Below are positions 1 through 7,172 of a stretch of 17,414 bases of DNA, piece after piece. The stretch covers positions 1 through 17,414 of the forward strand of contig JAHEZA010000009.1 in NCBI GenBank assembly GCA_023251335.1, in the 5' to 3' direction. The notes under the pieces were generated by a model. The model ran no database searches. It saw nothing but the letters and a program-made list of their open reading frames with translations, and was not told where the DNA came from. This DNA comes from Chitinophagaceae bacterium (GTDB lineage: Bacteria > Bacteroidota > Bacteroidia > Chitinophagales > Chitinophagaceae). Position numbers and translations under genes: made by a program. Each line of letters begins with the position of its first letter. The first letter of the stretch is position 1.

Positions 1-813
1 GCAATGGCCACTAAATACCTGGGTGCGCGTTTTGATATCCACGGCGGTGGAATGGATCTTATGTTTCCTCATCACGAAAGCGAGATCGCCCAAAGTACGA
101 TTTGTAATCATGTGGCCCCCGCTAAATACTGGATGCATAATAACATGATAACAGTAAACGGAAAGAAAATGGGAAAGAGTTATAACAACCAGATCACGCT
201 TACCCAACTATTTAGCGGAGATCATCCACTACTTTCCCAGGCGTTTCCACCCATGGTAATTCGGTTTTTTATTTTGCAAACTCATTACCGCAGTACGCTC
301 GACTTCAGCAGCGAAGCCCTGGTAGCGGCGGAAAAAGGATTGAAGCGTTTATTCGAAGCCTACGATGTCTTAAGAAAACTTCCTGTAGAACAGGCCTGGC
401 AAGCAACAGATAACGCGCTTGATGAAAAAATAAATATCCTCGTTAACGAGTTTGAAAAGTTTATTAACGATGATTTTAATACCGCGAAAGTGCTGGCCAA
501 TATGTTTGAAATTGTTCCGGTAATTAATTCGATGAAGGATGGCTTAATAAAAATTAATAGTATCTCTTCAGCCACATTAAAAAAATTAAAAGATTCATTT
601 TCGCTTTATCTGGAAGAAATTTTAGGCCTCAAAGACAGTTCGGAAAATTCCGCCCAACTCAGTGCTGTCATGGATTTGCTGATAGACATTCGCAAAGAAG
701 CCAGGTCTAAAAAAGATTTTTTTACGTCTGATAAAATAAGGAATCAACTCGCAGCACTCGGAATAGAAATGAAAGATGAAAAAGACGGCAATGTTAGTTG
801 GAGCCAACTTTAA
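1..813 (+). CDS. cysS: Cysteinyl-tRNA synthetase, C-terminal part (5' end outside window)
   Basis: Charges tRNA-Cys with cysteine in the cytoplasm (class I aminoacyl-tRNA synthetase). The frame is open from base 1, so the gene starts before the window; about 270 of roughly 460-490 residues are present. Visible hallmarks are the DIHGGGMDLMFPHHESEIAQ block, which carries the His and Glu zinc ligands of the family (the usual HHENE reads HHESE here), and the KMSKS-type signature as KKMGKSYNN, with Gly for the first Ser. Next comes the DALR-type helical anticodon-stem domain with DDFNTAKVLANMFE, and then a short C-terminal tail. The Rossmann HIGH region and the upstream zinc cysteines are not visible. 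A secreted glycosidase follows 78 bases downstream. Identification is secure. Confidence 0.95.
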   Translation, partial: AMATKYLGARFDIHGGGMDLMFPHHESEIAQSTICNHVAPAKYWMHNNMITVNGKKMGKSYNNQITLTQLFSGDHPLLSQAFPPMVIRFFILQTHYRSTLDFSSEALVAAEKGLKRLFEAYDVLRKLPVEQAWQATDNALDEKINILVNEFEKFINDDFNTAKVLANMFEIVPVINSMKDGLIKINSISSATLKKLKDSFSLYLEEILGLKDSSENSAQLSAVMDLLIDIRKEARSKKDFFTSDKIRNQLAALGIEMKDEKDGNVSWSQL

Positions 814-858
814 ACTTTAGGTGTTGGCTTTGAACATTCCCCTTTAATCATTTGTTTG

Positions 859-866
859 TAAATTGC
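859..866 (+). promoter_or_regulatory. Possible weak Bacteroidota -7 element before the GHL10 gene
   Basis: TAAATTGC resembles the Bacteroidota -7 consensus TAnnTTTG but is one T short. It ends 25 bases before the ATG at 892, a normal distance. I see no convincing -33 TTG at the right spacing, so this is only a candidate. Confidence 0.28.
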
Positions 867-891
867 GCCCTTACCATTTTTTAATGATTCC

Positions 892-2454
892 ATGAAGAAT
901 TTGCGTTACTTACTTTCCCTTGTAATAATTCTTAATTCCCAAAAACTTTTCGCTCAGCCAAAATATGAATTCCGCGGCGTGTGGGTAGCTACTGTTGTAA
1001 ACATTGATTTTCCTTCGTCAAAAAATTTAAGTACACAGCAGCAAAAAGATGAGTTCATTAAGTTACTCGACATGCATAAAAGAAACGGCATGAACGCTGT
1101 GATAGTTCAAATCAGGCCGGCGTCAGATGCATTTTATCCTTCACAATATGAGCCCTGGAGTGAGTATCTTACCGGTAAACAAGGTCAGCCTCCCTCCCCT
1201 TATTATGATCCGCTAAAGTTTATGATTGCGGAAACACATAAACGCGGGATGGAATTTCATGCGTGGATGAATCCTTATCGCGCAGAATTCAAAATCGGAA
1301 AATCTTCTATCTCACCCACGCACATTACCCGAAGACATCCTGAATGGTTTATAGATTACGGTGGCGTTAAATATTTTGATCCCGGAAATAAAGATGCTCA
1401 GCAGTTTGTGGTGAATATTGTTAGAGATGTAGTTAAACGCTATGATATTGACGCTATTCATTTTGACGATTATTTTTATCCTTACCGCATTGCCGGCAAG
1501 GATTTTAACGACCAAAGTTCATTTGTAAAATATGGCAATGGCATGAGCCGGGATGATTGGCGAAGAAGCAATGTTGATTCCATAATTGTTCATTTGAGCA
1601 AAGCGATTAAAGAAGAGAATAAATATTGCCAGTTTGGTATAAGTCCGTTTGGAGTTTGGCGCAACATTGACAAAGACCCCGAAGGAAGTAACACGAAAGC
1701 CGGCCAAACCAATTACGATGATCTGTATGCCGACATTCTGTTATGGCTTAAAATGAAATGGATAGATTATGTGGTCCCGCAATTGTATTGGGAAATCAGT
1801 CATAAGGTAGTAGGCTTTGAAGTGCTTGCGAACTGGTGGGCCCAGCATACGTATGGAAGGCAATTGTATATCGGACAGGGAATTTACAGGGCGCTGGAAG
1901 CAAGATCATATGCCTGGAAAATTAAAAATGAACTTCCTAACCAAATAAAATTTCTAAGAAAGTATCCGCAAATACAAGGGAGCGTTTTTTTTAGCAGCAG
2001 CACTTTCAGCAGTAATCCAAACGGGTGGAACGATAGTCTGCGAAATAATTATTACAAATATCCTGCTATACCTCCACCGATGCCCTGGATAGATTCTGCA
2101 AAACCAGAACAACCCAATGTAGTATTTGACAGTTCGAAATCAGCTTATGTTACTACTTCATTAGATCTTTACTTGAGCGAAAATGAAAAAAATGATCTGA
2201 TTAACCGCTATATTATTTATCAATTTGAAGACCCGAACGATATGGATGACAATGATCCTAAAAATATTAAAGAAATTATCCTGTCCGGTAACAATTTTTA
2301 TCATTTCAATTTAACGGATATCCCCGCGGGTCAAAATAAAATAATAATTGCGGCAACAGCGCTTACGAAAACCAATAATGAGAGCTTGCTAAGCGATTAC
2401 ATTTATTTAGAAAGAAAAGGAAACGGCTGGCAAATAGTGACCGAAGAAAACTAA
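892..2454 (+). CDS. Secreted GHL10-family glycoside hydrolase (DigH/YddW-like)
   Basis: Predicted exported glycoside hydrolase of the GHL10 (DUF187) family. Characterised E. coli DigH (YddW) cuts peptide-free peptidoglycan glycans, so a cell-wall role in the periplasm is plausible, but the substrate here is inferred. Residues 1-22 form a signal peptide (basic MKNLR start, hydrophobic core, cleavage after LFA or FAQ). The mature protein opens with the family signature FRGVWVATVVNIDFP. Further blocks are QIRPASDAFYPSQYEPWS, the HAWMNPYRA strand, FDPGNKDAQQFV and IHFDDYFYPYR with its acidic pair, then VPQLYWEISH. This is a TIM-barrel spanning about residues 28-350. Residues 400-520 look like a C-terminal accessory beta domain. 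The length of 520 suits Bacteroidota members of the family. A terminator lies 60 bases downstream. Confidence 0.88.
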   Translation: MKNLRYLLSLVIILNSQKLFAQPKYEFRGVWVATVVNIDFPSSKNLSTQQQKDEFIKLLDMHKRNGMNAVIVQIRPASDAFYPSQYEPWSEYLTGKQGQPPSPYYDPLKFMIAETHKRGMEFHAWMNPYRAEFKIGKSSISPTHITRRHPEWFIDYGGVKYFDPGNKDAQQFVVNIVRDVVKRYDIDAIHFDDYFYPYRIAGKDFNDQSSFVKYGNGMSRDDWRRSNVDSIIVHLSKAIKEENKYCQFGISPFGVWRNIDKDPEGSNTKAGQTNYDDLYADILLWLKMKWIDYVVPQLYWEISHKVVGFEVLANWWAQHTYGRQLYIGQGIYRALEARSYAWKIKNELPNQIKFLRKYPQIQGSVFFSSSTFSSNPNGWNDSLRNNYYKYPAIPPPMPWIDSAKPEQPNVVFDSSKSAYVTTSLDLYLSENEKNDLINRYIIYQFEDPNDMDDNDPKNIKEIILSGNNFYHFNLTDIPAGQNKIIIAATALTKTNNESLLSDYIYLERKGNGWQIVTEEN

Positions 2455-2514
2455 TTAAAAAATAATCAAAAGGTAGTCCTGGCTGCTTTCGGGATTGTCT
2501 TTTCCCCATAACAA

Positions 2515-2548
2515 AAAAGCGATACCTTTTTATTAAAGCATCGCTTTT
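2515..2548. terminator. Bidirectional hairpin terminator between convergent genes
   Basis: AAAAGCGAT (2515-2523) pairs with ATCGCTTTT (2540-2548), and an inner CTTT/AAAG pair can extend the stem. An A-run precedes the left arm and a T-rich run follows the right arm, so the hairpin can serve both strands. It lies between the glycosidase stop (2454) and the stop of the minus-strand 66-residue gene (2567). Confidence 0.75.
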
Positions 2549-2566
2549 AATTTTTTTAAAACTCAA

Positions 2567-2767
2567 TTACCAAGCTTTTTTGGCAACACCATCTTTCACT
2601 GCTTGCAAAGCATTTGCTTCACTCAGCATGGTGGTCATTTTGTTTCCTTTCCCATCGTTACCCTGGGCCATATAACCACCGCGTGAAGTTTTTGTAATTA
2701 CTGCATCTTGCATAGGAACATTTTTTTCTTTGGTTTTCATGCAATAAGCTGTTAACATTTTTGCCAT
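2567..2767 (-). CDS. Small DUF5679-like protein lacking the zinc-ribbon cysteines
   Basis: A 66-residue cytoplasmic protein of unknown function. The start AYCMKTKEKN and the following 'DAVITKTSRGGYMAQG' pattern resemble DUF5679, a tiny zinc-ribbon family whose usual form has AYCxxCK near the N-terminus and a CPxCG pair later. Here only the first Cys (residue 9) remains: the second is Thr, and the later pair is replaced by polar residues (NDGKGNK). The C-terminal third (MLSEANALQAVKDGVAKKAW) looks like a short helix. The gene is supported by a perfect TAnnTTTG -7 element 65 bases upstream and by its own terminator, and it stands alone. The family link rests on remembered consensus and is moderate; that the ORF is a real gene is more certain. 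Confidence 0.7.
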   Translation of the reverse strand: MAKMLTAYCMKTKEKNVPMQDAVITKTSRGGYMAQGNDGKGNKMTTMLSEANALQAVKDGVAKKAW

Positions 2768-2811
2768 TTTAATTGTGTTTATAGTTTAATAATTTAATTC
2801 CTGAAATCTAA

Positions 2812-2823
2812 TGTCAGCTGACA
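2812..2823. promoter_or_regulatory. Perfect 12-bp palindrome TGTCAGCTGACA, operator candidate
   Basis: TGTCAGCTGACA is a perfect inverted repeat with no spacer. On the minus strand it begins about 10 bases after the -7 element of the DUF5679-like gene, so it would sit at or just after the transcription start. This is a typical place for a repressor site, but no regulator is identified. Confidence 0.35.
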
Positions 2824-2832
2824 CAGAAGTTT

Positions 2833-2840
2833 CAAATTTA
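2833..2840 (-). promoter_or_regulatory. Bacteroidota -7 promoter element for the DUF5679-like gene
   Basis: On the minus strand these bases read TAAATTTG, an exact match to the Bacteroidota -7 consensus TAnnTTTG. It lies 65 bases before the ATG at 2767. No clear -33 TTG was found at the expected spacing. Confidence 0.5.
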
Positions 2841-3018
2841 GGGATTTATACTTATTTCACGTTATATATTTCCTAACATTCTTTTTTTGATACAATTCGG
2901 ATCTAAATCTGAATGACGACTTTTCTTCTCTTCTTCGTTTCTAAATATTATCAATCACCGCTTTGCCTTTTTATCACTGCTTTACATTTTTTATTTCTCA
3001 TAATTCATCACTTTAATT

Positions 3019-3026
3019 TATTTTTG
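3019..3026 (+). promoter_or_regulatory. Bacteroidota -7 promoter element for carB1
   Basis: TATTTTTG matches TAnnTTTG exactly and ends 21 bases before the ATG at 3048. It would place the transcription start inside the 45-codon upstream extension of this frame, so it supports the downstream start. No TTG was found at the -33 position. Confidence 0.5.
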
Positions 3027-3047
3027 GCGCCCACAGATTATAATTTC

Positions 3048-4706
3048 ATGCCATTAGACAAATCCATTAAAACAGTTTTAATTATAGGTTCGGGTCCAAT
3101 TGTTATCGGACAAGCCTGTGAATTTGATTATTCCGGAAGCCAGGCTGCGCGCAGCTTGCGTGAAGAAGGAATCAAAGTAATATTAATTAACAGCAACCCC
3201 GCAACCATCATGACAGATCCCATGATGGCTGATAGAGTTTATCTGCTTCCTCTTACTGTAGAAAGCATTGAGCAAATTATTGACGAAAACCTTGAAAGCG
3301 AATTACGTATTGATGCCGTATTGGCAACGATGGGAGGTCAAACTGCTCTTAACCTGGCGAAAGAAGCTGATGAAATGGGCGTGTGGGGAAAAAATAACAT
3401 TCGGTTGATTGGTGTCGATATTAAAGCAATTGACAAAGCGGAAGACAGGGAAAAGTTTAGAGAATGGATGATAGACATGAAGATACCGGTTGCCCCTGCA
3501 AAAATTGCAAATTCATTTTTGGAAGGAAAAGAATTTGCCCAGGAAATAGGATTTCCGTTGGTGATTCGTCCCTCATTTACATTAGGTGGGACCGGTGGGA
3601 GCATCGTATTTCACAAAGCAGATTTAGATGAAGCGTTGAACCGCGGGCTTACCGCCTCACCCATGCATGAGGTACTTGTAGAAAAAGCTATGATGGGATG
3701 GAAAGAATTTGAACTGGAATTGTTGCGTGACGATAATGATAATGTCGTAATAATTTGTACAGTTGAAAACTTCGATCCGATGGGAGTGCATACCGGCGAT
3801 TCTATCACTGTTGCTCCGGCAATGACCTTGAGCGATACTGCCTATCAAAAAATGAGAAATACCGCGATTTCGATGATGAGAAATTTAGGAAATTTCGCAG
3901 GTGGTTGTAATGTTCAGTTTGCTTTGAATCCGCATACTGAAGAAATAATTGCGATAGAAATTAATCCGCGGGTAAGCCGTTCATCTGCACTGGCAAGCAA
4001 GGCAACAGGCTATCCGATTGCGAAAATTGCTGCTAAGCTCGCCGTAGGTTTTACTTTGGACGAATTAAAAAATCAGATTACTAAAACTACCTCTGCCTAT
4101 TTTGAACCAGCATTGGATTATGTAATTGTAAAAATTCCGCGCTGGAATTTCGATAAATTTAAAGGTGCAGACGATACGCTCGGTTTCCAAATGAAATCAG
4201 TTGGCGAAGTGATGGCCATTGGCAGAAGTTTTGCTGAAGCCGTGCAAAAAGCTTGTCAGAGTTTGGAAAATGACGCAGTGGGTTTAGGATATTATGGAAA
4301 GAGCCTGATGCATGCTGAAGAAATTGTTGAGTATTTAAAAGTCCCAAAATGGGACAGAATTTTCAGGATAAAAGATGCATTGATGATCGGCGTAAGTGTA
4401 AAAAGAATTTGTGAATCTACCGGAATAGACCGTTGGTTTATTTACCAGATTCAGAAAATTTGTACTTCCGAAAAAGCACTTGCGGAAGTTACTTTGGAAA
4501 CTATTTCCACGGAACTTCTGGAAGATGCAAAACGTCTCGGTTTTAGCGATGAGCAAATTGCTAAAATAATGAAAGACGGAAGCACCGATGAAGATATTTA
4601 TGAAAAAAGAAAAGCATTGGGAATTACCAGGGTATATAAAATGGTAGATACATGTAGCGCCGAGTTTGAAGCGAAGACCCCCTATTTTTACAGCACCTTT
4701 GAATAA
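3048..4706 (+). CDS. carB1: Carbamoyl-phosphate synthase large subunit, N-terminal half (split CarB)
   Basis: The carboxyphosphate-forming half of carbamoyl-phosphate synthase, which feeds pyrimidine and arginine synthesis. The start at 3048 gives MPLDKSIKTVLIIGSGP, the normal CarB N-terminus; the 45 codons upstream in the same frame are hydrophobic, unlike CarB, and overlap the promoter. The product is 552 residues, matching the length of the first half of E. coli CarB. It shows GQACEFDYSG, MGGQTALNL, RPSFTLGGTGG of the ATP-grasp fold, EINPRVSRSSALASKATG (metal and substrate binding) and MKSVGEVMAIGR. The oligomerisation domain follows at about 400-552 and ends in KTPYFYSTFE, where unsplit CarB runs into its linker. 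A TAA follows, then 58 bases to the second half in another frame. carA is not in the window. Confidence 0.93.
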   Translation: MPLDKSIKTVLIIGSGPIVIGQACEFDYSGSQAARSLREEGIKVILINSNPATIMTDPMMADRVYLLPLTVESIEQIIDENLESELRIDAVLATMGGQTALNLAKEADEMGVWGKNNIRLIGVDIKAIDKAEDREKFREWMIDMKIPVAPAKIANSFLEGKEFAQEIGFPLVIRPSFTLGGTGGSIVFHKADLDEALNRGLTASPMHEVLVEKAMMGWKEFELELLRDDNDNVVIICTVENFDPMGVHTGDSITVAPAMTLSDTAYQKMRNTAISMMRNLGNFAGGCNVQFALNPHTEEIIAIEINPRVSRSSALASKATGYPIAKIAAKLAVGFTLDELKNQITKTTSAYFEPALDYVIVKIPRWNFDKFKGADDTLGFQMKSVGEVMAIGRSFAEAVQKACQSLENDAVGLGYYGKSLMHAEEIVEYLKVPKWDRIFRIKDALMIGVSVKRICESTGIDRWFIYQIQKICTSEKALAEVTLETISTELLEDAKRLGFSDEQIAKIMKDGSTDEDIYEKRKALGITRVYKMVDTCSAEFEAKTPYFYSTFE

Positions 4707-4764
4707 TTAATTATTCGATTATTAAAACAATAAAAATCTTTACAACTGGTATTACAAAAAGCAA

Positions 4765-5958
4765 ATGAACAATAACATTATTTACAACGAATCCACGCCA
4801 TCTTCAAAGAAGAAAATTATTGTTCTCGGCAGCGGCCCAAATCGCATAGGCCAGGGAATTGAATTTGATTATTGCTGCGTGCATGGATTATTGGCCATCA
4901 AAGAGTGTGGAATGGAAGCCATCATGATCAATTGCAATCCTGAAACTGTTTCCACTGACTTTGATATTGCTGATAAATTATATTTTGAGCCGGTTTTTTG
5001 GGAACATATCTGGGAAATAATAGAACTGGAAAAACCTGATGGTGTAATCGTGCAACTCGGAGGGCAAACTGCTTTGAAACTGGCAAAAAGATTACACGAA
5101 AAAGGAATTAAAATAATAGGAACTTCTTACGATAATATGGATATTGCCGAAGACCGTGGCCGATTCAGTGATATGCTGAAAGAATTAGAAATTCCTTATC
5201 CGAGATATGGCACTGCGCATGATACTGATGAGGCGATTGAAATTGCACACCAGGTAGGTTATCCTGTTTTGGTGAGGCCGAGTTATGTTTTGGGCGGACA
5301 AAGAATGCGTATTGTTTTAAACGATGAAGAACTGGAAAACGGCGTGTTGAGTTTATTAAAACATTTGCCTGGAAATAAAATCTTAATTGACCAGTTTTTG
5401 GATCGTTGCCAGGAGGCCGAGATTGATGCCATTTTTGATGGTGACACTGTTCATGTGATGGGTGTGATGGAACACATTGAGCCTGCCGGAATTCATAGCG
5501 GCGATAGCAATGCCGTTTTACCACAATTTAATCTGTCTCCATTGATCGTACAAACAATGGAAGAATATGCTGAAAAAATAGCGAGAGCATTACAAATAAG
5601 AGGATTAATCAATATTCAGTTCGCAATTAAAGATGGAATTGTATATGTCATTGAAGCTAACCCCCGCGCATCGCGTACCACACCTTTTATTGCCAAAGCC
5701 TATCAAATTCCCTATCTCAATATTGCTACCAAAATAATGCTTGGTGCAGCTAAGTTGAAAGATTTCAAATTTGAAAAAAAGTTAAAAGGCTTTGCTATTA
5801 AAGAACCTGTTTTCTCATTCAATAAATTCCCTAATGTAAATAAGGAACTCGGCCCCGAAATGAAAAGTACCGGCGAGGCCATTCGTTTTATAAAGGATCT
5901 TCGTGATCCTTATTTCAGGCAGTTGTACCGGGAACGAAGTATGCACCTAAGCAAATAA
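4765..5958 (+). CDS. carB2: Carbamoyl-phosphate synthase large subunit, second ATP-grasp half, no MGS domain (split CarB)
   Basis: The carbamate-phosphorylating half of CarB as a separate 397-residue protein. After a leader of about 15 residues it starts KKKIIVLGSGPNRIGQGIEFDY, the start of the second repeat in intact CarB. It keeps LGGQTALKLAKRL, RPSYVLGGQRMRI, EPAGIHSGDSN, EANPRASRTTPFIAK and FNKFPNVNKELGPEMKSTGEA, so the ATP-grasp site looks intact. It stops at RSMHLSK, about where E. coli CarB would pass into the MGS-like domain that binds UMP, IMP and ornithine; that domain is absent and not found in any frame downstream. It very likely pairs with carB1 to form one enzyme. The carB2 frame has a TAA at 4723-4725, after the carB1 stop at 4704-4706, so no single-base error would rejoin the halves. 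Confidence 0.93.
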   Translation: MNNNIIYNESTPSSKKKIIVLGSGPNRIGQGIEFDYCCVHGLLAIKECGMEAIMINCNPETVSTDFDIADKLYFEPVFWEHIWEIIELEKPDGVIVQLGGQTALKLAKRLHEKGIKIIGTSYDNMDIAEDRGRFSDMLKELEIPYPRYGTAHDTDEAIEIAHQVGYPVLVRPSYVLGGQRMRIVLNDEELENGVLSLLKHLPGNKILIDQFLDRCQEAEIDAIFDGDTVHVMGVMEHIEPAGIHSGDSNAVLPQFNLSPLIVQTMEEYAEKIARALQIRGLINIQFAIKDGIVYVIEANPRASRTTPFIAKAYQIPYLNIATKIMLGAAKLKDFKFEKKLKGFAIKEPVFSFNKFPNVNKELGPEMKSTGEAIRFIKDLRDPYFRQLYRERSMHLSK

Positions 5959-5987
5959 TTTTGCGCAACTACCAACGAATGTTGATA

Positions 5988-6180
5988 GTAAACGAACAAA
6001 TATTTCAAATTCTTATTTGCTATGTTCAATTCAATGCGTCCTTTACTAACCAATCGTGAACATTTTGGGATTTGATTTGTATAGTTAAAGGCGAAAATAT
6101 TTATCTGTATTTAATTTTTTTGCTAACCAGGTAATTGAGATTAATTTTAGCAAACGAATAAATATCTCCGATTCTTATTT
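5988..6180 (+). repeat. Imperfect 31-base direct repeat pair downstream of carB2
   Basis: Two copies, 5988-6018 and 6150-6180, share G[TC]AAACGAA[CT]AAATAT followed by TC and ATTCTTATTT, with about five mismatches over 31 bases. They lie 162 bases apart in the non-coding stretch 5959-6193. No gene is visible in that stretch; besides these copies it holds only AT-rich sequence before the terminator. Confidence 0.5.
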
Positions 6181-6193
6181 TTATTGTCTACAA

Positions 6194-6221
6194 AAAAACC
6201 TGCCGTTTCCGGCAGGTTTTT
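6194..6221. terminator. Strong bidirectional hairpin terminator
   Basis: AAAAACCTGCCG (6194-6205) pairs perfectly with CGGCAGGTTTTT (6210-6221) around a TTTC loop, giving a GC-rich 12-bp stem flanked by A and T runs. It sits between the convergent carB2 (plus) and barrel-protein (minus) genes and should stop transcription both ways. Confidence 0.9.
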
Positions 6222-6246
6222 CAAATTAAACTAACACTTAGAAAAA

Positions 6247-7128
6247 TTACCAATTGCTTATCCTGATTCCGATAGTATACGGCCTGAAGTTCAGGTCATT
6301 TTCAAACATCGACTTGGGGCTGTACGATCCGTATAGACGCACAGGGCCCAGGCCCATCTCACCAATGTAAGCGAATTTCCAATTTTCAATATCGAAATCT
6401 CCATGATTTTTTTGCTTTCCTCTTTCACTACTTATTTGTTTGTTGCGACTGCTGTATAAGTAGCCCATACTTACTCCCGCGCTCAGACTAAATCCTTTTT
6501 TATTATTATTCGGATTAGTACAGAAATTAAGCATCAAAGGAACGGTTATATAATCGGCTGCCAGCTTGTTTTTATCAAAGCTTATTGAATCTCTGAAAAT
6601 GAAAGGATGAGAAATGTATTCAGATGGGTTAAACGGATTGGCACCTCCGTTATTCATACTCACGTCAGATGTAAAACGATAATTGTTCAGCTCAAGTCCC
6701 AGTCCATATTTCAGGTTTACATAATGCTTTACCAGGTTGAGCCTTTGCATAAAAAACCAGATATTTACATTGACTGATTTAATCGTTCTTAGCTTTAAAT
6801 CATTTGCGCTGATATCGGGCGACAGCGGTGAGTTTACAATATACCCATTACTTGTAGCCTGTGCATAGTTGGTCTTATCCTCCCAATTGGCAAAGCCAAG
6901 ATCAAAGATCATATATGATGTGCTGACATTTGACATTTTTTGACGGGAATGCGGGTTACTAACGGTAACCGTCACACGCTTTTTCTCATTAGCCTCACCT
7001 TTCTTCAGAATGATCATTCCTCCAATATGAATCGTATCATTACTTTTTTCAACTTTTACAGAATCGCTTTGTGCGAATACTAAGGTGCCGGTGAGCATTA
7101 TGCTCAGAATTAGAATTGTCCTTTTCAT
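6247..7128 (-). CDS. Predicted outer-membrane beta-barrel protein, last gene of ECF sigma operon
   Basis: A 293-residue exported protein with no precise family assignment. Residues 1-19 form a signal peptide (MKRTILIL, hydrophobic, cleavage near VFAQ). A short charged region follows, then a long stretch of alternating beta-type sequence. It resembles PorT-like small outer-membrane barrels of Bacteroidota (for example KYGLGLELNNYRF, ADYITVPLMLNF, GFSLSAGVSMGYLY, GPVRLYGSYSP). The final strand YTIGIRISNW ends on an aromatic residue, as barrel proteins often do for BAM recognition. It starts 44 bases after the anti-sigma gene on the same strand, so it is probably co-transcribed and may be a target or sensor partner of that sigma system. 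The barrel call is by pattern, not by a recognised motif; function is unknown. Confidence 0.75.
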   Translation of the reverse strand: MKRTILILSIMLTGTLVFAQSDSVKVEKSNDTIHIGGMIILKKGEANEKKRVTVTVSNPHSRQKMSNVSTSYMIFDLGFANWEDKTNYAQATSNGYIVNSPLSPDISANDLKLRTIKSVNVNIWFFMQRLNLVKHYVNLKYGLGLELNNYRFTSDVSMNNGGANPFNPSEYISHPFIFRDSISFDKNKLAADYITVPLMLNFCTNPNNNKKGFSLSAGVSMGYLYSSRNKQISSERGKQKNHGDFDIENWKFAYIGEMGLGPVRLYGSYSPKSMFENDLNFRPYTIGIRISNW

Positions 7129-7172
7129 TTTTCTAGATTTAAAATACTGATTGTAATAAGCTATCTTTTTAT

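Noticed and set aside
2913..3047. Upstream in-frame ATG that would add 45 codons to carB1
   Set aside because: The added residues are hydrophobic and Phe/Leu/His-rich, unlike any CarB N-terminus, and they overlap the TATTTTTG promoter element; MPLDKSIKTVLIIGSGP at 3048 is the normal start.
5165..5524. 119-codon minus-strand ORF inside carB2
   Set aside because: It is His/Gln/Pro-rich antisense sequence to a strongly conserved ATP-grasp region; no start context or homology seen.
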